From the NCBI RefSeq assembly GCF_014203955.1, contig NZ_JACHKA010000001.1, forward strand, positions 3,255,001 through 3,319,000: a DNA stretch of 64,000 nt, given 5' to 3'. A program made the translations under genes and the position numbers. This DNA comes from Sphingobium lignivorans (lineage in GTDB: Bacteria > Pseudomonadota > Alphaproteobacteria > Sphingomonadales > Sphingomonadaceae). Numbering within the stretch: the first letter of the stretch is position 1; the number at the start of each line of letters is the position of its first letter. Of the stretch, positions 53,257 through 61,006 are shown piece by piece. The notes below the pieces were generated by a model. The model had not been told where the DNA came from. It saw only the letters and a program-made list of their open reading frames with translations, and did no database searches.

Positions 53257-56040
53257 TCAGAAGCGGAAGCGCACGCCCCCCGTGAGCAGTCGCCCGACGC
53301 GATCGTAGAAAGGAGAGCCCGCAGCGCTGGCTCCAGTAATGACCTGCGGCGTAATCGGCGGATCACTATCCAGAAGATTGTTGACCTTGGCAAATATCTC
53401 CACCTCGGGCGTGATCTTGTAGCTGCCGTTAACGTCAATATAGGCCCGTCCGCCCACATGATTGTTGTTGATGCTATTGGGACCGCCGCCCTCGAAATAG
53501 AGGCTATTGTAAACGCCGCCTTGGACGTAGCGACCCAGAATGCCGAAAAGATAATTACTCGTCCTGTAGGAGAGGGATATGTTGCCGCGCCAGTGCGGTA
53601 TGCCCGTCCCCGAACCCGTCTGACCGGCTGTTTCCCCGTTCACCGAATTATAGAGCGTGCTCACATAGTTGGCGAGCGCACGAGCGGTGAGGGAACCCGC
53701 CGCGACCGGGAAAGAATACTCCGCTTCGATATCCACACCTCTTGTCTTGAAGGTTGCGGCGTTCAGCAAAGTGGCGCGAACATCCGTGATCACGTTCGTG
53801 GCCGAATCGCGCGTGATCGCAGAACAGAAGGCCGTTACGCCGATATTGCATCCGTCGACGACCTGCTGGGCAGTCGGCGCCAGGATCGCGGAGTCGATCG
53901 AGATTGTGTAATAGTCGATGGAAAGATGAAAGCGCGGCAGGAACAACGGCTCGAGGACCACGCCGACCGTATAGGTTTTCGCCTTTTCGGGCTTCAGTGC
54001 GGTATTGCCGCCAGTCAGCTGATTGACGGTGCTCGAACGCGCCGGCGTGAACGAAGTATCGATCACGATTGGGCGGCCAGACGCCTGCCCGGAAAAGAGT
54101 TCGTTCACATTGGGCGCACGGATATCGCGCGACACAGTGCCGCGGAAGCGGATGCCCCGAACCGGCGTGTAGGTGGAACCGACCTTCCACGTCGTCACGG
54201 AGCCGCTGGTGCTGTAATCCGTCAGACGCAAGGCGCCGCTGACATCCAGTTCCTCGGCGATTGCCGAATCCTTCAGGATGGGCACGCCGATCTCGCCGTA
54301 AAGCTCCTTCACGTTGAAACGGCCACTCAGCGTCTGGGCGTTGATCTGCCGCCAGCCGCTTGCCTGGGAAATCGGGTCGGAGACCTGACTGACCTCCTCG
54401 GTGCGATACTCGGCGCCAAGCGCGAGCTGAATGTCACCGGCGGGAAGGCTCATCGGGGATCCGCTGACATTCGCCGCGTACACATTCTGCCGCTGTTCGG
54501 AACGCGACGTGGACGTCCCGATATAATATGCGACGGCGGCGGCGCTGACCGACCCGGGGCCGAAAAGGTTTGACGGCACGCAGGCAGGATCGTCATTCGT
54601 CGTGGACGCATCCACATTGATCCGGCAGGCCGGCTGACCGGTCGCCGGGTTGATGACCGCGTCGATCGCATTCAGCCATCGGGCGTTGATCCGGTTGCTG
54701 GCATCGGCCCGCTCGTAGAGATTGCGGGAAATCTGTGCATAGGCGCTGTATTGCCAGCCGGCGCCGAACGTTCCTTCGATCCCCAACGCATAACGCCGCA
54801 CGGTGGCGATCGTCGTGGTCGACAGAGTGCCATCTTCCTCATTGATGCGACCGATCGTCAACGTTCCGTTTGCGGGAATGAGATCGCGGATGGAGGCCGG
54901 CATGAATGCATTGTCGCGACGAAGGACAATCGTTCCGGAATCGATATTCGGATTCTGGTCGGTAAAGGCTTCGCTTCGTGACCACAGTGCGTCGGCGAAG
55001 ATCGAGGTATCGTCCGTGAAGTCGAAGGAGACCCGCCCGAAGCCTGCGTAACGGGTATAGCGGGGCGTGATGTTCGCGGTCGCCATGGGGGTCCCGCCAT
55101 CACCGCCTGTCATGAAGCTGGACCCGACATTGGTTCCGAAATCGAACGGAAGAACCGTACCGCCCGGCCCGAACTGAATGCCCCTCAGAGCAGCCGGGCT
55201 GTTGAGGGCCGTGACGCCGCCACTGATGAGCTGGGTGGTGGTGGAATTCGGGAGGATCAGACGCTGGGGCTGACCATTTGTCGCCGTGTAGGCCGGGTTG
55301 GTCAGAACCGCGTAGTTGTGGCTGCCCCAGGGACGCGTCGATTGGTCGAGCTGGCCCGTATTCCTGTAGAAGTCACCCGCGGCAATGACGTGCAGGCGCC
55401 CGCCCAGCGCGGATTTTCCGACCGCGAGAGAAGCACCCGGCTGGCGATGGTCACCATATGTCGTTTCGCTATACTGGACGCTCCCCTTCACGCCCTCCAG
55501 TCGTGAGTCGAGCGATATGTTCACGACGCCCGACACGGCGTCCGAGCCATATGCCGCCGAGGCACCTCCGGTCACGATTTCAACCTTGTTGATGAGAACG
55601 GCCGGAATGACGCTCACGTCCACGCCGCCACTTGAATCGGTCGCAGCAAAGCGACGTCCATCGAGCAGCAACAGCGTGCGACTGGATCCGAGACCTCTGA
55701 GGTCGAGATTGCTCGCGCCGATCGGCGCGCTGACCTGACCGTTGTTCTGGTTGAAGCGCAACGTCGGCACATCCATCATCAGGTCGGTCACGGACCTGAT
55801 GGCCTTCGCCTCCAGATCCTGCTGCCCGATGGAGGTCACCGGCGTCGGCGCGGAAAATCCCACGAGACGCGTACCGGTGATAACGAGATCCTGCTTGTTC
55901 TCCGTCTCGTCGGCGACGTTTGCATCCTCAACCGCTTCCGGCTGCGCAAGTCCTGGCATCGCACCCAATGAAACCGCCAAACACAGCCAGCTCGAGCGAA
56001 TTCCAAAAGAATTACTGAATTTCAATGGCTTAAACCGCAC
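53257..56040 (-). CDS. TonB-dependent receptor, island copy B
   Basis: About 927 residues: signal ending LGAMPGLAQ, then DLVITGTRLVGFSAPTPVTSI, LDLRGLGSSRTLLLLDGRRF, VEIVTGGASAAYGSDAVSGVVNI and a barrel ending LTGGVRFRF. It belongs to the same RTLLLxDGRR subfamily as receptor A (33744-36602), with parallel C-terminal blocks (VNNLLDSDPPIT versus VDNLFDNDPPVT). I chose GTG 56040, which has GGAGGGGAGG five bases upstream; the frame to 56163 would run through the operator sites. TATAAT at 56077-56082 is a likely -10 box. Two operator-like dyads lie upstream at 56058-56112. Confidence 0.93.
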   Translation of the reverse strand: MRFKPLKFSNSFGIRSSWLCLAVSLGAMPGLAQPEAVEDANVADETENKQDLVITGTRLVGFSAPTPVTSIGQQDLEAKAIRSVTDLMMDVPTLRFNQNNGQVSAPIGASNLDLRGLGSSRTLLLLDGRRFAATDSSGGVDVSVIPAVLINKVEIVTGGASAAYGSDAVSGVVNISLDSRLEGVKGSVQYSETTYGDHRQPGASLAVGKSALGGRLHVIAAGDFYRNTGQLDQSTRPWGSHNYAVLTNPAYTATNGQPQRLILPNSTTTQLISGGVTALNSPAALRGIQFGPGGTVLPFDFGTNVGSSFMTGGDGGTPMATANITPRYTRYAGFGRVSFDFTDDTSIFADALWSRSEAFTDQNPNIDSGTIVLRRDNAFMPASIRDLIPANGTLTIGRINEEDGTLSTTTIATVRRYALGIEGTFGAGWQYSAYAQISRNLYERADASNRINARWLNAIDAVINPATGQPACRINVDASTTNDDPACVPSNLFGPGSVSAAAVAYYIGTSTSRSEQRQNVYAANVSGSPMSLPAGDIQLALGAEYRTEEVSQVSDPISQASGWRQINAQTLSGRFNVKELYGEIGVPILKDSAIAEELDVSGALRLTDYSTSGSVTTWKVGSTYTPVRGIRFRGTVSRDIRAPNVNELFSGQASGRPIVIDTSFTPARSSTVNQLTGGNTALKPEKAKTYTVGVVLEPLFLPRFHLSIDYYTISIDSAILAPTAQQVVDGCNIGVTAFCSAITRDSATNVITDVRATLLNAATFKTRGVDIEAEYSFPVAAGSLTARALANYVSTLYNSVNGETAGQTGSGTGIPHWRGNISLSYRTSNYLFGILGRYVQGGVYNSLYFEGGGPNSINNNHVGGRAYIDVNGSYKITPEVEIFAKVNNLLDSDPPITPQVITGASAAGSPFYDRVGRLLTGGVRFRF

Positions 56041-56057
56041 AGCAGCCTCCCCTCCTT

Positions 56058-56112
56058 TTACCGGATTATTTTCCGGATTATATGGGCCGGCTACCGGAAA
56101 GTTTTCCGATAA
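56058..56112. promoter_or_regulatory. Two operator-like dyads before receptor B
   Basis: TTACCGGA-N6-TCCGGATT (56058-56079) and CTACCGGA-N6-TCCGATAA (56091-56112) share the half-sites and 6-base spacing of the perfect dyad at 43083-43104. The first overlaps the ATTATA that is the complement of a TATAAT -10 box; the second lies at the -35 position. Confidence 0.72.
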
Positions 56113-56208
56113 ACAAGCCATAATCTTATGATGTGGAAAGAGATCCCCCCGAGGCACTGACATCGGGCCAGGAGCGCGCTCTGGCGAGCCTGGAAGAACG
56201 CCGGCCGT

Positions 56209-57075
56209 TCAAAGACCCCCGGCTTTGACAAGGCTTTCGCGCACATCGGCTGGCGGCGTCAGCTTGCCGATTTCGCCACTCGCGGGTGAGCCGATGCTGA
56301 TCCACCAGCGGATCGCCTGGACCTGCGCGGGGTCGAGCGGCGTCTTGTTGTTCTTGGGCATGAAGTCGACATGGTTTCGCGCCACGGTGATACGATGATA
56401 CAGATCGCTCTTCCCGGGGTCCTTGGGCACGATGACAGGCCCGGTTTCGCCCCCTTTCATCATTTCATCGTAACGCACGAGCGAAAGGCCGCCCCGCTTC
56501 TTGTCGTCGTTGTGGCACGAGGCGCAGCGGTCACGGAAAGCAGGCGCGATCACATCAAGATAGATGTCCGCCTTGGCGATGTCGGTGATCGGCGGGCGCG
56601 GCGCCGCTTCCGGCGCAGCCTCTCCAGCGGCCAGTGACCGCAAGGGGCCCGGGGCAAATTCGGTCAGATAGGTCGATCCGTGCGTGAGGTTCCCGCCCAG
56701 ATGGCCGGTCGCAGTCATCAGGATGAGGACTACCACGAGCGGGACCGGCCATATCTTCGAGAAGATGGCAGGCGCTTCGAGCCGCCAGGCCCAGATCGCG
56801 ATGGCTGCGAAGGCGAGAGCCGTGCCGGCCCATCGATGAAGGCTCACCCCCGGGCCGGTGAAGCCCGGTTCCGTGGCATGCATATAGCCCAAGGCGACGG
56901 TGACCAGCGCGGAGATCGCCCCGGCAAGCCAGGTGAGCGATACTGCCGGTGCGAGCGCGCCAAATCCGGGCCGACGCGACATCGCCTCCATTAGGACCGC
57001 CAGAAGCAGCATCCCGATGGGCAGATGAAGAACGAGAACATGAAAACGGCCGAGAAAGAAAATGAAGTCGTTCAT
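56209..57075 (-). CDS. Membrane protein with C-terminal c-type cytochrome domain
   Basis: About 288 residues. The N-terminal half has four or five membrane helices (FIFFLGRFHVLVLHLPIGMLLLAVLMEA, LAGAISALVTVALGYMHA, AGTALAFAAIAIWAWRL, VPLVVVLILMTATGHLGGNL) with histidines that could bind haem b, like DUF2231. The C-terminal half is a planctomycete-type cytochrome c domain: haem site RCASCHNDDKKRGGL and distal PKNNKTPLDPAQVQAIRWWI. It probably passes electrons from the periplasmic DUF1592 protein to the membrane. ATG 57075 is preferred (AAGGA upstream); the frame to 57174 is an extension. Last gene of the cytochrome operon. Confidence 0.82.
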   Translation of the reverse strand: MNDFIFFLGRFHVLVLHLPIGMLLLAVLMEAMSRRPGFGALAPAVSLTWLAGAISALVTVALGYMHATEPGFTGPGVSLHRWAGTALAFAAIAIWAWRLEAPAIFSKIWPVPLVVVLILMTATGHLGGNLTHGSTYLTEFAPGPLRSLAAGEAAPEAAPRPPITDIAKADIYLDVIAPAFRDRCASCHNDDKKRGGLSLVRYDEMMKGGETGPVIVPKDPGKSDLYHRITVARNHVDFMPKNNKTPLDPAQVQAIRWWISIGSPASGEIGKLTPPADVRESLVKAGGL

Positions 57076-57094
57076 CGGCGCGTGGTCCTTCTCG

Positions 57095-58840
57095 TCATGA
57101 CGCCTGTTTCCTGGAAGTGATGGCTGGGTTTGCCGATGCTGGTGCAGCAGCTCGCGGTTCGGAACCCGGCGCACCCGGCGCGGCCGTGGGTTTGCGGCGC
57201 TCGCACTGGAGCCCGCGCTCCTTGCAGAGCCGCTCGATCAGAGCGATTGTCGTCGGCTTGGCCTGCGCCGGCAGCGTCGCAAGGAACACGCCCTGGGCCC
57301 AGGTGAGCGCGGTCCGCCCCTGATCGTCGGCATCCTCCAGCCGCGCGCCTTTCTCGACGAGAAAGCGCACGATCTTGTCGGAACCGCGGTTCGCAGCTCC
57401 GTGCAGTGCGGTCACTTTCATGGAATTGGCCGCGTTCACGTCCTGGCCGTATTTCATGCAGAGCTTAATCGCTTCCAGGAGCTGGTCCTCACCCTCGTCG
57501 TACGTCTGGTAGAACTGCCAGTTGACCCCCGCTGCGGCCATGAGCGGCGTCGTCCCGCGCCAGGTCGCGAGATTGGGATCTGCGCCATATTTTATGAGGA
57601 GCTTCATGGACGTGACGTCGCCCGAAAGTGCCGCGCGCAGGAACGGTGTCTGCCCCGTGAAGTCGACCCACGAGAGCGAACCGCCGTGCATCAGGAACTG
57701 ACGGATGGGCGGATATTCATTCACGCGGGCATTGGGTTGCGCGCCCTTCTGAAGCAGCAGGTCGATGACCTTGAGCACTGCGGGGCGATCTATGCCGTGC
57801 TCCGTGCTGTCGCTCGCATACTCCACGTTGCGAATCTCGACGGCTGCGAAGAGCGGAGTGCGCCCGTACCAGTCCGCAGCGTTCACGTTCGCGCCAAGGC
57901 CGAGGAGATATGTGGCAATGTCCATCCGATTGTTCAGAATGGCCATCAACAGCGGCCTGATGCCGTTCGGTTCTGCGCCCTCCAGAGGGGCACCGGCCTC
58001 AATGAGCATGCGGGTGGATTCAAGGTCGCCGGCACGGATTGCATAATGGAGCGGCGTGAGCCCGCCTGCGATCGGCGGACGCTGTCCCTGCGTCGGGACG
58101 CCTCCGCGGACGATGCCGTCGCCATGCGATCCGTTGCCGAACCCCGGAGGTGTGAACTTGGGCGTATCGCCCACAATCGTTTTCGCATCGATCCTGGCAC
58201 CGGCTTCGAGCAGGCGCCGCACGACATCCGGATGCGCGTTCCAGGCGGCCAGCATGAGCGGGGTGACGTGATGCGTCTTCTCTGCCGCGTTGACCGCAGC
58301 GCCCGCGTCGATCAGCCGGTTCACGACCCCGAGCGAGCCCTGCCGGGCAGCGGCGATCAATGGCGTCTCGCCCCGGACGTCCGGGATGTCCGGCTTCGCC
58401 CCGGCCTGGAGCAACCGCTTCACAAGGGCCTCGTCACCCTGTCCGCTGGCGATGTGCAGGGCCGTGGTCCCAAACCGGTTGATCCCGTCCGGGTTCGCGC
58501 CATGATCCAGGAGCAGCGACATTGTCGGCTGGTCGGAGAAATGCGCGGCCCACAGGAGAGCCGGAGTGCCGTCTGCGCTGACCTGGCTTGGATCCGCGCC
58601 CTGCTCGAGCAGGGCGCGCGCCTCCGCCATCATTCTGCCGCTGGCTGCCTCGGCCATCCTTCGCCCAAGCATGCTAGCCTCCGCCGCCGGCAGCACCGGC
58701 GTGCGTGACCGCATGCTCAGCGCCGCGAGTGCGAGCATGGCCAGAATGAAGACAATCCCAAGTGCTGCGGCGAGCCGCGGCACCGCCAGTTTAGAGATCC
58801 ACGGTTCCGGTGCTGTCGCCGAACTTGTCGACATTGACAT
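57095..58840 (-). CDS. Membrane-anchored ankyrin-repeat protein
   Basis: A 581-residue protein with one N-terminal membrane helix (AAALGIVFILAMLALAALSM) and about ten ankyrin repeats in the periplasmic part (for example DGTPALLWAAHFSDQPTMSLLLDHGANPDGIN, GETPLIAAARQGSLGVVNRLIDAGAAVN). Ankyrin units are protein-binding, so it probably scaffolds the neighbouring DUF1592 and DUF1552 proteins. Its start overlaps the DUF1552 gene by 50 bases. It ends with a Pro/Ala-rich tail. No catalytic domain. Confidence 0.9.
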   Translation of the reverse strand: MSMSTSSATAPEPWISKLAVPRLAAALGIVFILAMLALAALSMRSRTPVLPAAEASMLGRRMAEAASGRMMAEARALLEQGADPSQVSADGTPALLWAAHFSDQPTMSLLLDHGANPDGINRFGTTALHIASGQGDEALVKRLLQAGAKPDIPDVRGETPLIAAARQGSLGVVNRLIDAGAAVNAAEKTHHVTPLMLAAWNAHPDVVRRLLEAGARIDAKTIVGDTPKFTPPGFGNGSHGDGIVRGGVPTQGQRPPIAGGLTPLHYAIRAGDLESTRMLIEAGAPLEGAEPNGIRPLLMAILNNRMDIATYLLGLGANVNAADWYGRTPLFAAVEIRNVEYASDSTEHGIDRPAVLKVIDLLLQKGAQPNARVNEYPPIRQFLMHGGSLSWVDFTGQTPFLRAALSGDVTSMKLLIKYGADPNLATWRGTTPLMAAAGVNWQFYQTYDEGEDQLLEAIKLCMKYGQDVNAANSMKVTALHGAANRGSDKIVRFLVEKGARLEDADDQGRTALTWAQGVFLATLPAQAKPTTIALIERLCKERGLQCERRKPTAAPGAPGSEPRAAAPASANPAITSRKQAS

Positions 58841-60116
58841 TCGCTTTCTGCAGGATTGTTAGAAGGAGATTTGAAAGCGGACGCTTCCCTGACCCCGATC
58901 GGATGTGGCGATTGCCCTTGATCGAACCCGAGCCTCCTCCCGCCATGACGATAGGGACAGGGTCATGGTTGTGGACATTGCTGTCCCCCATGCCGCTTCC
59001 CCACATGAGAATGCTGTTGTCGAGCAGGCTGCCGTCGCCGTCCGGCGTGCTCTTCATCTTCTCGAGCAGATAGGCGAACATGCTGACGTGATAGGCGTTG
59101 AGCTGAGCGAGCTTGTCCTTGTTCGCCTGGATGTTGCTGTGATGCGAGAGAGGGTGGAACGCCTCGCGGACACCACTTTTCGGATAGATCGCGTTGCTGA
59201 TCTCGACGGCGACCATGAGCGTCGAGATGCGCGTCATCTCCGTCTGCCAGGCGAGCACCTGCAGATCGAACAGCATCTTGATATGGTCCTCGAAATCGGC
59301 AGGAATGCCCACAGGCGTGGGCGGCAGGTCGAGGTCGCTCGATGCCTGCTGCTCGGCAAGCGCAACGCGCCGCTCGACCTCGCGGACGTCCGTCAGATAC
59401 TGATCGAGACGTCGCCGGTCGGCGGCGGGCAGGTTCCGCTGCAGCGAGGAGGTCTGCTCCAGCACGCCATCCAGAATGCTGGCCGCCTGCTGGCGATTGG
59501 CGGCGCGCGCATCGCCGTCCCGACCATCGCCGAACAGACGCTCGAAAACGACTTGCGGGTTGCGTTCGACCGGCAGCGGGCTGTGCTCGTCGGACCAGGC
59601 GAGGCTGTCACGATAAGCGCAGCTCCACCCTTCCCCGCATGTCGCCGAGCTTCCTTCTATCCCGAGCTCGAGCGAGGGAAGCGGCGTCTCCTGGCCGATC
59701 TTCCGGGCGGCAAGCTGATCGATGGTGATGCCGAGACGGTTCTCGTTCTTGTGCATCGCCGCGCCGCTGAGATAGGTCGCACACGAGCTGGAATGATGCG
59801 CGGCGGCCGAGCCGTCCTCCGTGTAGGCGAGCGGAAGTCCCATGTCGCTGATCACGTTCAGCCAGGGCCGGTAAGGCTCGAGCGAGCGCAAGGTCGGCGA
59901 CATCGCGAAATCGGTTCCGTCGGTGGCGGGCGTCCATTTGTCCATCACCGCGCCGTGCGGCACATAATAGAAGCCCAGGCGCGTCCGGCTCGCGGCTCCC
60001 GAGACATTCGTCGCGGCAGGCAGCATCGAATCCAGGAAGGGCAAAGCCAGCGCAGCCCCGCCAAAGCCCCTCAGGAGCGTCCGTCGCGACAGGTGCTTCT
60101 TTGTGATATAATACAT
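58791..60116 (-). CDS. DUF1552 (HXXSHH) protein, Tat-exported
   Basis: A 441-residue protein. The twin-arginine leader (SRRTLLRGFGGAALALPFLDSM) and the family motif FHPLSHHSN are clear, as are GAAMHKNENRLGITIDQLAA and ILMWGSGMGDSNVHNHDPVPIVMAGGGSG. The fold is related to sulfatase/alkaline-phosphatase-type proteins such as DUF1501; the biochemical role is not established. In planctomycetes, myxobacteria and some proteobacteria it is found with DUF1592 proteins, as here. It overlaps the ankyrin gene by 50 bases and follows the VOC gene by 47 bases. Confidence 0.9.
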   Translation of the reverse strand: MYYITKKHLSRRTLLRGFGGAALALPFLDSMLPAATNVSGAASRTRLGFYYVPHGAVMDKWTPATDGTDFAMSPTLRSLEPYRPWLNVISDMGLPLAYTEDGSAAAHHSSSCATYLSGAAMHKNENRLGITIDQLAARKIGQETPLPSLELGIEGSSATCGEGWSCAYRDSLAWSDEHSPLPVERNPQVVFERLFGDGRDGDARAANRQQAASILDGVLEQTSSLQRNLPAADRRRLDQYLTDVREVERRVALAEQQASSDLDLPPTPVGIPADFEDHIKMLFDLQVLAWQTEMTRISTLMVAVEISNAIYPKSGVREAFHPLSHHSNIQANKDKLAQLNAYHVSMFAYLLEKMKSTPDGDGSLLDNSILMWGSGMGDSNVHNHDPVPIVMAGGGSGSIKGNRHIRSGSGKRPLSNLLLTILQKANVNVDKFGDSTGTVDL

Positions 60117-60163
60117 CTCACGCCACCTTTCCGAGTGCTCGGCCTCGCGGCCCCACTCTCGTC

Positions 60164-61006
60164 TCAGACCTTGATCAGTTCGACTTCGAAACCATCGGGA
60201 TCCGTAAAGCGGAGCCGCGCCGCGGTTGCGCCACTCAGCGGCTTCGCACCGAGCGACACCAGACCCGCCGACACCTTGACAGGATCGAATGGACCCACCC
60301 GGATTCCGACGCGCTTGAAGCCCGTCGCTCCGCCGGGCGACTGCGGCGCGAGGCGGATCGTCGTATCCGCCGCGCGATACCAGATCTCGCCCTTCTCCCT
60401 GGCCGGCGTCCGGGCGAAAAAGCGGTCGTAGAAGCGGCTCGAAGCACCGAGATCGGCGACGCGCAGCAGAACATTGTCCATCCCATATGGCTGCACGAGG
60501 CCGTAGCCGCGTCCCAATATGCGCTCCGCTGGAATGTTCGTGTCCGTCAGGCCGGCCGGATCCTTCAGTAACTGCAGGCCGATCTTGTCGGGGTCCAGCA
60601 CGACCCCGCGAGCAGCCGGTGGCAGTCCGAGCGCCGAAAGAGCCGCATTCATCTTGTCGCGATCATAGCCTTCGACGGCCACGCAATAATGATCCATGAC
60701 CGGCGCCGGCTGGCTGGCGCGACTGCCGATCGCGATATAGGCCTTGCCGATCATCACATAATAGCGCAGCGGCGGGTCTATCTCCTTGAAAAGCCCATGG
60801 CCGAACACAGCGCTGTAGAAGCGCGCGGTCGGGGTCACATCCGGCACCATCATCGCAAAATGTTCCAGACCGGTCGTGATGAGCGGAAGTTCATCCCCGC
60901 GAAGCGCCGCAGCACTCGCAAGCGATCCGCTCAGCAATGGCAGGCTGGCCGCGCCAATAAGCAATGTACGACGGGCGACATCGGGAACGGTCTCGTGTTC
61001 GATCAC
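60164..61006 (-). CDS. Exported VOC/glyoxalase-fold protein
   Basis: A 280-residue protein with a twin-arginine-like leader (ARRTLLIGAASLPLLSGSLASA) and two VOC modules: module 1 ITTGLEHFAMMVPDVTPTARFYSAVFGHGLF to VMDHYCVAVEGYD, module 2 QPYGMDNVLLRVADLGASSRFYDRFFA to LRFTDPDGFEVELIKV. Possible metal ligands are His in GLEHF and Glu in GFEVELI. VOC enzymes include extradiol dioxygenases, glyoxalases and epimerases. Export of a VOC protein is uncommon. It overlaps the DUF1592 gene by ATGA (61003-61006), so their products probably act together. Confidence 0.85.
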   Translation of the reverse strand: MIEHETVPDVARRTLLIGAASLPLLSGSLASAAALRGDELPLITTGLEHFAMMVPDVTPTARFYSAVFGHGLFKEIDPPLRYYVMIGKAYIAIGSRASQPAPVMDHYCVAVEGYDRDKMNAALSALGLPPAARGVVLDPDKIGLQLLKDPAGLTDTNIPAERILGRGYGLVQPYGMDNVLLRVADLGASSRFYDRFFARTPAREKGEIWYRAADTTIRLAPQSPGGATGFKRVGIRVGPFDPVKVSAGLVSLGAKPLSGATAARLRFTDPDGFEVELIKV

